From contig SAQL01000001.1 of NCBI GenBank assembly GCA_004020645.1, positions 337,176 through 401,175 of the forward strand: 64,000 nucleotides of DNA. Direction: 5' to 3'. This DNA is from Mesorhizobium sp. GTDB taxonomy: Bacteria; Pseudomonadota; Alphaproteobacteria; Rhizobiales; Rhizobiaceae. The notes under the pieces are model-generated. The model ran no database searches. It saw only the letters and a list, made by a program, of their open reading frames with translations, and had not been told where the DNA came from. This document shows, piece by piece, positions 45,070 through 53,152 of the stretch. The position numbers and the translations under genes are program-made. The first letter of the stretch is position 1. The number at the start of each line of letters is the position of its first letter.

Positions 45070-46053
45070 ATGAGACGAATTGGTGGTTTCGTGCTGGCCA
45101 TGTCTATCGCCATTGCGGCCACGGCGAGTGTGGCTTTCTTGCTTTACAAGAACGAGCTTGGCCGTATGCGCGACGCTGCCAGCCGCGGCAGTGTGGTCGC
45201 CAAGCTCGACATAGGCCCGATCGAATGCGCCGACAGTGGCGTGGGTACTCCGCTCTTATCGATCCACGGCGCCGGTGGCGGCTTTGACCAAGGCCTTGCC
45301 AATGCAGCCAATTTCGTGGGTGAGGGCTTTCGGATCATCGCGCCGTCGCGCTTCGGTTATTTGCGCACGCCCGTTCCGCAGGATACCTCTCCAGCGGCGC
45401 AGGCCGATGCGCACGCGGCGCTGCTATCCAAACTGAACGTTCCCAAAGCGGTGCTCGTCGGCGTTTCGGCGGGCGCGCGTTCTGCGGTCGAGCTAGCACT
45501 CCGGCACCCGGACAAGGTCACCGCTCTCATTCTGATCGTCCCAGGCCTTTATTCGCCCACCAGTCCGGTCTCGATAGAAGCGAGCCGCGGCAACAAATTC
45601 GTATTCTCGGTCGTCAATGCCGGCGGCGATTTCGCATGGTGGGCCACCGAGAAGATCGCACCGTCAGTGCTCGTTCGCTTCCTCGGCGTTCGGCCCGCGC
45701 TGATTGCGGCTGCGCCTCGGGCCAAGCGGGACCGCGTCATGAGCATCATCAAGAGCGTTGAGCCGTTGTCGCTGCGTTTCCCCGGAATCAACATCGATAG
45801 CGCCCCCGAGTTACATGAACTGCCGTTGGAAGTAATTACTGCGCCGACGATCATTATTTCTGCGCGCGACGACCTGTTTAACACGCTACCGGCAGCTGAG
45901 TTCGCCGCAGCCAAGATCCCGCGTGCCAAACTGGTCGTCTACGACACTGGCGGACATCTTCTGGTTGGACAGCAGCAGGATGTTCGCATGGCAGTTCGCA
46001 CTTTCCTAGCTGGCGCCGGCCTGACCCCGTCATCCGACAGCCCAAGACAATGA
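45070..46053 (+). CDS. Membrane-anchored alpha/beta hydrolase (copy 2)
   Basis: A 327-residue paralogue of the hydrolase at 12.3 kb. It has an N-terminal helix (GGFVLAMSIAIAATASVAFL), oxyanion region IHGAGGGFDQGL, nucleophile elbow GVSAGARSA, acid in SARDDLFN and histidine in GGHLLVGQ. It shares IAPSRFGYLRTPVP with copy 1. The ATG at 45070 is preferred over GTG 45055 because GTGGAGC lies ~10 bases before it. The gene is monocistronic and has an FNR/FixK-like box directly upstream, unlike copy 1. Substrate unknown; the extracytoplasmic, membrane-tethered catalytic domain is inferred. Confidence 0.87.
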   Translation: MRRIGGFVLAMSIAIAATASVAFLLYKNELGRMRDAASRGSVVAKLDIGPIECADSGVGTPLLSIHGAGGGFDQGLANAANFVGEGFRIIAPSRFGYLRTPVPQDTSPAAQADAHAALLSKLNVPKAVLVGVSAGARSAVELALRHPDKVTALILIVPGLYSPTSPVSIEASRGNKFVFSVVNAGGDFAWWATEKIAPSVLVRFLGVRPALIAAAPRAKRDRVMSIIKSVEPLSLRFPGINIDSAPELHELPLEVITAPTIIISARDDLFNTLPAAEFAAAKIPRAKLVVYDTGGHLLVGQQQDVRMAVRTFLAGAGLTPSSDSPRQ

Positions 46054-46519
46054 TAAAACATCCGCCTGGGGCAGTGCCGCCTCACAGGTCGTTTCGTTGC
46101 TGTCGCCGATCGAAGGAACAACCGCAGGAGGAGGGGCAGCGCATCATGCCAGCGCTCGCCTTCGTGGCCGCTTGCGTATTCTTCTGGCGACCTGTGCTGC
46201 ATTTATCGAGCCAGGCAATCAAAAAGCTAAAAGATTGATATGATCCCAGGATTAACCGTTTGTTAGCCTAGGCGCGGTTCCGATTTGTCTTTTGAATGGT
46301 CTTTCGGGATTGCGCCCGAGACAGTTCCCGTTGAACGGCAATCCAACTCAGTTCCCCGCTTTTTCTTGGTCGTGCCTGACAGATCGCCACAGGGTGGCGT
46401 TACTGTTTTTCCGACCAGCGCAAGTAACAATTCCCGACTAGGGAGCGCGAGTTTACGCGCCTACCACCTTGAAAGCCCTTCGATGGAAAACAGCTGAGCT
46501 GCCGGCGAAAAGGCGCGTT
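46054..46519. other. Intergenic region, no supported gene
   Basis: A 30-residue hydrophobic peptide frame (46146-46238, LAFVAACVFFWRPVLHL) is open but cannot be supported as a gene. No terminator or repeat was recognised. Confidence 0.4.
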
Positions 46520-47737
46520 TCAGCCTATTCCACCGCGCTCTGCGACGGTCACGCCGTCCGTGACCCTGTCGCTCGGGTGCAGCACCACTCGATCGCCTGT
46601 GGCAAGGCCTGACAGAATCTCTGCCGTCCGGTCGTTGCGCTGCCCGAGCTTGACGATCGTTGTGACCGCACGCCCATCCTTGATCGCGAAGACGGCCCAG
46701 TCCTCCCCCTTTCGAAACAGGGCCGCCACCGGCACCGTCAGCACGTCTTCCGCACTCCAGATCGTCACATGCACGATCACACGGTAATCGTGACCGAGCT
46801 GCGGCCAAGCTTCGGGAGGATCGGCGAAATCGATGATTGTACGGACCCTTTGTTCTTCGATACCGAGGGCGGAGACCTTGACGAACCCCGCCGGATCCAC
46901 CCGTGTCACCCGGCCTCGTATGGGTGATCCGCCCCAGCCATCGATCCGGACTGTTGCGCCGGGCTTAATCCGGACGGCATCGGTCGACAGGAGGTCGGCT
47001 ACAATCTCGAGGTCGCGTGGATCGCCGATCTCGATCAGAGGGGCACCTGCTTGCACCACAGCTTCGCTCTCCTGAATGATCTTCAGGACGGTTCCGGTCA
47101 CTGGGGCGCGTATCTGGATGCAGCAGCCGGGGTTCGATTGCGGGATGGCGCCGGACGGTTCGCTGAGTCGGGCCGCAACGCTTGAGCGCTCGTTGCGCCG
47201 TACCTCCACCTGCGCCTTGGCGCTTGCCAACGCAGCTTCATTGGTTTCGACATCGAATCTCGCCTTGTCCAAAACTTTGACCGAGATCGCCTCGGTGCGG
47301 GCGAGGGCTTCCGCCCGCTGAAGCTCCGTGCGCGAAAATTTGAGCGCCGCCTCGATCCGGCGAACTTCGGCTCCCGAAAGCCTCATTGCCGCTTCGGTTG
47401 CCGCCAGCGCCGCCTGCAGCTCTTCATGCGAGCGGGCATCGTGGAAGCTCGGGACGGTGGGCTGCATCACCGCCACCGTCTCGTCCACGGCAACCTGATC
47501 CCCGACATGGCGAGGCGGGGAGATTCGCAGGACTTTTCCAGCAATTGGCGCGGACACCGTATAGACGTGGCGGACGCGCGTCTTGGCCTCGTCATCGATT
47601 GTGACCTCCATGGGACCTTCCGTCACCGTCGCCAGATCCACTGCGATCGGCCGTGGCCATGCAAACCAGATCGCGGCGGCTGCCAGAACACCCAAGGCCA
47701 TAGCCCCCGCGGTTCGCTTCATCGAGATCGTGCGCAT
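46520..47737 (-). CDS. HlyD/MacA-like periplasmic adaptor
   Basis: A 405-residue membrane-fusion protein. An N-terminal helix (MKRTAGAMALGVLAAAAIWF) is followed by a barrel-sandwich half-motif (VYTVSAPIAGKVLRISPPRH), an alpha-hairpin (~residues 100-195) and IQIRAPVTGTVLKIIQESEA. A C-terminal beta-barrel completes it, ending in the membrane-proximal domain (VGDRVVLHPSDRV-like). It is the last gene of a three-gene exporter operon, 3 bp after the FtsX-like permease. It would connect the permease to an outer-membrane factor not encoded here. Confidence 0.92.
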   Translation of the reverse strand: MRTISMKRTAGAMALGVLAAAAIWFAWPRPIAVDLATVTEGPMEVTIDDEAKTRVRHVYTVSAPIAGKVLRISPPRHVGDQVAVDETVAVMQPTVPSFHDARSHEELQAALAATEAAMRLSGAEVRRIEAALKFSRTELQRAEALARTEAISVKVLDKARFDVETNEAALASAKAQVEVRRNERSSVAARLSEPSGAIPQSNPGCCIQIRAPVTGTVLKIIQESEAVVQAGAPLIEIGDPRDLEIVADLLSTDAVRIKPGATVRIDGWGGSPIRGRVTRVDPAGFVKVSALGIEEQRVRTIIDFADPPEAWPQLGHDYRVIVHVTIWSAEDVLTVPVAALFRKGEDWAVFAIKDGRAVTTIVKLGQRNDRTAEILSGLATGDRVVLHPSDRVTDGVTVAERGGIG

Positions 47738-47740
47738 GGT

Positions 47741-50104
47741 TCAATCTCGCGTCTTGAGAACACTGACAAGGTCCAGCTTGTTGATACGCCGGCGTACGAC
47801 GAGCGCGGAAAGCACGGCGGCGGCAATCACGATTGCGCTGGCGAAGACATAGGTGGGCTGCTCAACGACCAGGCGAACCCGCATCAATTCGCCGGCCAGG
47901 TTCGTTTGCATGATCCATGCAAGGCCGTAGCCCATGACCCAACCCGGCGGCTGCGCGAGCAACGTCAACACGGCCAGTTCGAGAAGCAGGATGCGCAACA
48001 CTTCGCCCCGGGTGAAGCCGAGGACACGCAGGCTGGCCAGTTCCCGCGCGCGTTCCGAAAGCGAAATACGCGCGCTGTTATAGACGACGCCGAAAGCGAT
48101 GACGGCCGCAAGGCCCGTGTAGATGCCCGCCATAGTCGTGATAAGCAAGGCTATCGCCTCGCGGAAATTCGCCAGCGAGACCCGCTGCAAAGCCAAACCG
48201 CTAACGACCGGCATACCTTTGATGGCGGCGTAGAACATGTCGCGTGCGCTTCCGTCGAGGCTCACATTAACGCTGTTCACCGTCGGTGCTTCGCGCATGA
48301 GGCGGGCGAGCGCGTCGGCATCCATCATGCCTCGGATGCCGAAATAGTCCTCGATCAGTGCTGTCACAGGAAGAGAGACGGTCCGCTGCGTCCCTTCGAG
48401 CAGATCGATCTCGACGGACTGGCCGAGTTCGACCTCGAGGACCTGAGCGAGCATGCTGGAAAGCGCCAAACCCGTGTCCGGCAGCAGGACGGGTCGCAGG
48501 TCAGCGTCGATGATGCGATTGAGATCAGCGTTGAGCGGCCTGCCGCCGATCACGATCCGACGCTCAATGGTTCCGCTCCGTATGCGGACCGGGACCTCCC
48601 GCGAGGGCTCAGCTGCGAGAACACCCGGGAGCCGCGCGATCTGCATGACGACGTCCTGCGGGCGTTTTTCCACGAAGCTAACGGTACCGTCCTGCCGATC
48701 AGCTAGGAAGAATGTCACATCGATGAGCCCCTCCATCGTATCGCGGGTGAAAAGCGAAACAACGAGGATCGCCGTCGCGAGCGCCATTCCGAGCATCGTG
48801 AATGAAGACCTGACCGGATGGCGCATGGTGTTGCGCAACATCATCATGGTCGGTTGCGAGACGAACTTGTCGAGCGCGACATTGGCTGGCACCAGCCGTC
48901 GAAAGCGCGGCGGCGCGGGCGGCTGCATTGCGACGGCCGGTGCCAGCCTCACGACCTCACGAAGGGCGCGCAGAGCACCTATCGCCGCGGCAATAAGGCT
49001 CAGCGCCGCGGCGACCACATAGAGATCCGGACTCTTAGTGAAGACGAGGAACGGAAAATGGAAAAAGGCTCCGAATAGATTGGTAATCCATATCCCCAGC
49101 CACGTGCCTGTTGCGGCGCCGATCACTATGCCGATGGTTGCGATGACTATGACGAACTTGAGGTAATGCGTGACGATGCTGGCGTTGCGGTATCCCAACG
49201 CTTTCATGAGTCCAATCTGCTCGCGCTCCAGGGCCACGAGTCTAGTGAGAGTGAGATTGACCAGGAATGCCGACACGAGAAGGAAAATCGGCGGCAGCGT
49301 CCGGCTCATATTGCTGAGCATGTCGAGTTCGTGATCGAGCCACGCGTGGGAGGTCTGGTCCTTCCGCCCGTAGGCTGCCCGTCCACCATAGCGGTCGAGT
49401 ATCGCGTCGAGGCGCATGATAACGTCGCGTTCGGAAGCGCCCAGCAACAGCTTCACCGCCACGGACGAAAAAGCGTCATCGAGGTCGTAGACGCTGGCAA
49501 GCGCCCTCTCCGACATCCAGATGACGCCGAAGCGGCGGTCGTCCGGCATGATGTCGCCCGGCCCGACGGCGTAGATGAACTCGGGAGACAAGGCGATTCC
49601 GACAACCACCAGTTCGCGCTTGCGGCCGTTCAATATTGCCGAGAAGCGAGATCCGGGCGTGAAGCCATGGGCCTTGGCAAAGCCCTCATTGACAACGGCC
49701 TCGTCGGCCCGTCCCGGTTCCGGCGTGCGACCCTCTCGCATATAGAGCCGATTGAGCGCGGGCTCGCCGATCTCCGGCAGCGAAATGACTTGTCCAGTGG
49801 CGGGCTCGGAATAGTTCGGTATGTCGAGCAGGGCGAGCTTGACGATGCGCGCGTCGACGCCAGCAACGCCTGGAATTTCCGCGATCTGGTCCACAAGGGT
49901 TCTCGGCGCGCGCCGCGCCGTGGCAAAGACATCCGCAAACCTGTAGCGTTCGTAGTAGGCGGCACGCGTTTCCTCCAGAGACCGCAAGGAGCCGACAGCA
50001 AGAACCACTGTGGACACTCCGCCGGCAATGACGAGAGCGATCGCAAGCGCCTGGGCCCACAGCCGTACAAGATCACGAAAGAGCTTGATATCCAGGGTGC
50101 GCAT
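47741..50104 (-). CDS. FtsX/MacB-like ABC exporter permease (large, two FtsX domains)
   Basis: A 787-residue permease with two FtsX units. An N-terminal helix (WAQALAIALVIAGGVSTVVL) precedes a ~200-residue periplasmic domain. Helices at ~270-400 follow (LVNLTLTRLVALEREQIGLM and KALGYRNASIVTHYLKF), then a second helix (FTMLGMALATAILVVSLF), periplasmic domain and terminal helices with ARELASLRVLGFTRGEVLRI. The start MRTLDIKLFRDL ends at 50104, 4 bp after the ATPase stop. With the ATPase and adaptor it makes a mechanotransmission-type exporter of unknown cargo (lipid, peptide or drug). Confidence 0.92.
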   Translation of the reverse strand: MRTLDIKLFRDLVRLWAQALAIALVIAGGVSTVVLAVGSLRSLEETRAAYYERYRFADVFATARRAPRTLVDQIAEIPGVAGVDARIVKLALLDIPNYSEPATGQVISLPEIGEPALNRLYMREGRTPEPGRADEAVVNEGFAKAHGFTPGSRFSAILNGRKRELVVVGIALSPEFIYAVGPGDIMPDDRRFGVIWMSERALASVYDLDDAFSSVAVKLLLGASERDVIMRLDAILDRYGGRAAYGRKDQTSHAWLDHELDMLSNMSRTLPPIFLLVSAFLVNLTLTRLVALEREQIGLMKALGYRNASIVTHYLKFVIVIATIGIVIGAATGTWLGIWITNLFGAFFHFPFLVFTKSPDLYVVAAALSLIAAAIGALRALREVVRLAPAVAMQPPAPPRFRRLVPANVALDKFVSQPTMMMLRNTMRHPVRSSFTMLGMALATAILVVSLFTRDTMEGLIDVTFFLADRQDGTVSFVEKRPQDVVMQIARLPGVLAAEPSREVPVRIRSGTIERRIVIGGRPLNADLNRIIDADLRPVLLPDTGLALSSMLAQVLEVELGQSVEIDLLEGTQRTVSLPVTALIEDYFGIRGMMDADALARLMREAPTVNSVNVSLDGSARDMFYAAIKGMPVVSGLALQRVSLANFREAIALLITTMAGIYTGLAAVIAFGVVYNSARISLSERARELASLRVLGFTRGEVLRILLLELAVLTLLAQPPGWVMGYGLAWIMQTNLAGELMRVRLVVEQPTYVFASAIVIAAAVLSALVVRRRINKLDLVSVLKTRD

Positions 50105-50108
50105 CGGA

Positions 50109-50816
50109 TCACCAGACAAGCTCGGCGGCAGCCCGGCGCGCCTCGTTCTTTTGAATTCTCGAGATTTGACCATCGGCGAAGAACAAGACGCGGTCGGCGA
50201 CGTCCTGGATGCTGGCGTTGTGCGTTATGATGAGGACCGTGGTGCCGAGCTGCGCATTGATGCCCAGCAGTGCCTCGATGACCCGAATGCCTGTCTTTGA
50301 ATCCAGGGCGCCCGTCGGCTCATCGCAGAGCAGCACCTCCGGCCGTTTGACGATCGCCCGGGCAATGGCCACGCGTTGCTGTTCGCCGCCCGAGAGCTGT
50401 GCCGGAAAGTGGTGCATCCTCGGTTCAAGTCCAACAAGCGCCAGCGCCTCGTCCGGGCGCATCGGGTGATCGGAAATCTCCGTAACCAAAGCGACATTTT
50501 CATAAGCCGTCAGGCTGGGGATCAGATTGTAGAACTGGAAAACGAAGCCGACGTGCTGGCGGCGATAGGCAGTCAACCCCCAATCGTCGAGGTTGGTCAG
50601 CTCCTGATCCCTGAAGAACAATTGGCCACTTGTGGCGTGGTCAAGTCCGCCCATGATGTTGAGGAGGGTCGACTTCCCGCTGCCCGAGGGGCCGAGCAGA
50701 ACAACCACTTCTCCAGCGAAGATCTCCAGGTCCAGCGCGCGCAGGGCAAGCACCTGCGTTTCGCCGGAAATATAGGTTTTGGTCAGCGCTCTTGCGGTGA
50801 AGACGGTGTCAGCCAT
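50109..50816 (-). CDS. ABC transporter ATPase, LolD/MacB-type
   Basis: A 235-residue ATPase. Walker A is [20 protein letters not shown]. The Q-loop follows as [15 protein letters not shown], signature [20 protein letters not shown], Walker [16 protein letters not shown] and H-loop ITHNAS. This composition is that of the LolD/MacB/FtsE clan. The start MADTVF is chosen (ATG ending at 50816). First gene of the operon with the FtsX-like permease and HlyD adaptor; an FNR/FixK-like box lies ~80 bp upstream. Confidence 0.95.
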   Translation of the reverse strand: MADTVFTARALTKTYISGETQVLALRALDLEIFAGEVVVLLGPSGSGKSTLLNIMGGLDHATSGQLFFRDQELTNLDDWGLTAYRRQHVGFVFQFYNLIPSLTAYENVALVTEISDHPMRPDEALALVGLEPRMHHFPAQLSGGEQQRVAIARAIVKRPEVLLCDEPTGALDSKTGIRVIEALLGINAQLGTTVLIITHNASIQDVADRVLFFADGQISRIQKNEARRAAAELVW

Positions 50817-50890
50817 GGCCGCTGGGGATCGGACGTTCGAGGCATTTGTCGCGTTGCATGCCACTGTCACCCGTCGAGATGAGCGCGACA

Positions 50891-50904
50891 TTGACGCAAA
50901 TCAA
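50891..50904. promoter_or_regulatory. FNR/FixK-like box (9/10)
   Basis: TTGAC-GCAA-ATCAA precedes the ABC exporter ATPase (start 50816); predicted minus-strand transcript start ~50856. Confidence 0.65.
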
Positions 50905-51003
50905 AACGGGGATCCCAAGGCCGTCACGCGTGCCAGCACCGCCATAGACAAGTAGTGGGGGTGATCGTTCAAGCCGCCCGGATCAGCTGGCTCGGAGCCG
51001 GTA

Positions 51004-51017
51004 TTGATTTGCCTCAA
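51004..51017. promoter_or_regulatory. FNR/FixK-like box (9/10)
   Basis: TTGAT-TTGC-CTCAA lies ~91 bp before the CBS-BON protein start; predicted plus-strand transcript start ~51052. Confidence 0.65.
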
Positions 51018-51101
51018 AGGAGGCTGGGGCCGGTTACGCTACCATATTGTCGATTGGTGCCCGAGCGCCTGTCCACTTGGACTGAACTAGGGATGAGGCC
51101 G

Positions 51102-51746
51102 ATGAGAGCAAAGGATGTAATGACTGCAAGGGTTGTTACGGTGTCGCCTGACCACAGCGTAAGACACGCAGCACGGATCATGCTGGATCATCGCATCAGC
51201 GGCATGCCGGTCGTCGACGATGGCGGCCGCGTGGTTGGAATTGTGAGCGAAGGTGACTTCCTGCGCAGGTCGGAACTCGGTGCCACAGCATTGTCGTCAG
51301 GTGAGGTGCGTGGCTATGTGAAGGGCCACAGCTGGAAAGTGGCGGATTTGATGACGTCCGACGTCGTCGTGGCCGACGAGGAAACTCCGATCGAGCGAAT
51401 TGCCGTCCTGATGCAGGAACACGGCATCAAGCGCATACCGGTCTTGAGGGGACCGCGCCTGGTCGGCGTCGTGAGCCGTGCCGATCTTTTGCGCGTCGTT
51501 CTTGCGGCAAGGTCCGACGATTCCACGGCGGCAGGTGACGATGCCATCCGGCGCAGCATTCTTACGCGGCTGCGAGAGGACGCGGGCGTCAAAAGAGACG
51601 CGTTAACCCTCACGGTCACCGATGGCCTGGTCCATTTTTCGGGAGCGGTCTCATCGCAGAGTGAACGGGATGCCGTCCGCGTGGTTGCCGAAGGCGTCAG
51701 GGGCGTCAAAGGTGTGTATGACCACCTCTACCTGGCGCATCCGTGA
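51102..51746 (+). CDS. CBS-pair protein with C-terminal BON domain
   Basis: A 214-residue cytoplasmic protein. Two CBS motifs: RAKDVMTARVVTVSPDHSVR with GMPVVDDGGRVVGIVSEGDF, and VADLMTSDVVVADEETPIER with RIPVLRGPRLVGVVSRADLL. A BON domain follows near the end (LTLTVTDGLVHFSGAVSSQS). CBS pairs bind adenosine nucleotides and act as energy sensors; BON domains bind membranes. The ATG at 51102 (GAGG seven bases upstream) is preferred over 51093. An FNR/FixK-like box precedes it, suiting a low-oxygen energy-status role. The Glycoamylase-family gene follows within 25 bp. Confidence 0.9.
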   Translation: MRAKDVMTARVVTVSPDHSVRHAARIMLDHRISGMPVVDDGGRVVGIVSEGDFLRRSELGATALSSGEVRGYVKGHSWKVADLMTSDVVVADEETPIERIAVLMQEHGIKRIPVLRGPRLVGVVSRADLLRVVLAARSDDSTAAGDDAIRRSILTRLREDAGVKRDALTLTVTDGLVHFSGAVSSQSERDAVRVVAEGVRGVKGVYDHLYLAHP

Positions 51747-51768
51747 ACAGCGATCCGGGAACTTTGCG

Positions 51769-53130
51769 ATGCGATCGCATCTTTCCGAAACCAGCCGCGT
51801 CGTCAACACCTCTGCCATGGAAGACGATCTGGCGACGCTGCAGCGGGAGACATTCGACTACTTCATCCATGAAGTGAACCCGGCCAACGGTCTCATTGTG
51901 GACAAGACCGAAGCGAATTGGCCCGCAAGCATCGCGGCCACCGGCCTTGCGCTGGCGTCCTATCCAGTGGGAGTCGAGCGCGGATTCATGACGCGAAGCG
52001 CGGCTGCGCAACGCACCTTGGCAACGCTGCGCTTCTTCTGGAGCAGTCCCCAGGGCCTGGAGCCGGACGCCACCGGATATCGCGGCTTCTACTATCACTT
52101 CCTGGACATGCAGACCGGCCGGCGCGCCTGGCAATGCGAACTGTCGACCATCGACAGCACGTTCCTGCTGGCGGGCGCGCTGGCTGCAGGGCAGTATTTC
52201 GATGCCGATACCGAGGCCGAAGCCGAGATTCGCAGCTTGGCGGAGGCGCTTTATCGCCGAGCCGACTGGTGCTGGGCGCAGGACGGGGGAGAGACCGTCG
52301 CCCATGGCTGGACACCCGAGCACGGGTTCCTGAAATATCGCTGGAAAGGCTATGACGAAGCGCTCTTGCTCTATGTCTTGGGACTGGGTTCGCCGACACA
52401 CCCGTTACCCCCAAGCAGCTACACTGCATGGACCGCGACCTTCCGATGGGAGAACTGTTACGGCTACGACTACCTCTATGCGGGACCGCTGTTCATCCAC
52501 CAGCTTTCGCATGTATGGATCGATTTTCGCGGCGTGCAGGATGCCTTCATGCGCAGCAAGGGAAGCGACTATTTCGAGAACACCCGACGCGCCACCTTCG
52601 TCCATCAGCGTTACGCCGTCGAAAATCCGCGTGGATTCGAGGGTTACGGCGAACACTGTTGGGGCATCACCGCAAGCGAGGGTCCTGGCCCTTCCACGCT
52701 CAAGTTGAACGGCATCGAACGCCGCTTCGAGGATTATGTCGCACGCGGAGTCCCCTACGGTCCCGACGATGGCACGCTCGCCCCATGGGCCGTCGTGGCC
52801 TCCTTGCCTTTTGCTCCCGAAATCGTCAGGCCCGCGATCAGCTTCTGCATCCACCAGGCCAAGCTCAAAGCCGCCAAAGCCTATGGTTTCAAAGCGGCCT
52901 TCAATCCGACGCATCCGGGGACATCCGGCAATGCCTTTGGCTGGTGGGTTTCGCCTTGGCACTTCGGCCTCAACGAAGGCCCCGTCGTGCTGATGATCGA
53001 GAACGATAGCAGCGGCCTTCTGTGGCGCCTGATGCGCTCGTGCCGGTATATCCGCAGCGGCCTGCAACGGGCGGGGTTTGAAGGCGGCTGGTTGAGAGCG
53101 TTTGACCAGGATCCGACGCCGACCGCTTGA
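51769..53130 (+). CDS. Glycoamylase-family (DUF2329) glycoside hydrolase-like protein
   Basis: A 453-residue alpha/alpha-barrel protein. Recognisable segments are ETFDYFIHEVNPANGLIVDK, ASIAATGLALASYPVGVERG, WLTPEHGFL-type (seen as HGWTPEHGFLKYRWKGYDEA), LFIHQLSHVWIDFRGVQDAF and GITASEGPGPSTLK, the signature of the Glycoamylase family (PF10091; related to GH144 beta-1,2-glucanases). No signal peptide is evident, so it probably acts on a cytoplasmic glucan; beta-1,2-glucans are plausible in rhizobia. The ATG 51769 is chosen, with 51817 as an alternative. It is co-transcribed with the CBS-BON gene, which is an unusual pairing. Confidence 0.88.
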   Translation: MRSHLSETSRVVNTSAMEDDLATLQRETFDYFIHEVNPANGLIVDKTEANWPASIAATGLALASYPVGVERGFMTRSAAAQRTLATLRFFWSSPQGLEPDATGYRGFYYHFLDMQTGRRAWQCELSTIDSTFLLAGALAAGQYFDADTEAEAEIRSLAEALYRRADWCWAQDGGETVAHGWTPEHGFLKYRWKGYDEALLLYVLGLGSPTHPLPPSSYTAWTATFRWENCYGYDYLYAGPLFIHQLSHVWIDFRGVQDAFMRSKGSDYFENTRRATFVHQRYAVENPRGFEGYGEHCWGITASEGPGPSTLKLNGIERRFEDYVARGVPYGPDDGTLAPWAVVASLPFAPEIVRPAISFCIHQAKLKAAKAYGFKAAFNPTHPGTSGNAFGWWVSPWHFGLNEGPVVLMIENDSSGLLWRLMRSCRYIRSGLQRAGFEGGWLRAFDQDPTPTA

Positions 53131-53152
53131 TCGGATTGCGAGGCGCCTACGC

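Noticed and set aside
46050..46238. Small frame with a C-terminal hydrophobic peptide
   Set aside because: It overlaps the hydrolase stop and has no convincing start or homologue; too short to support.
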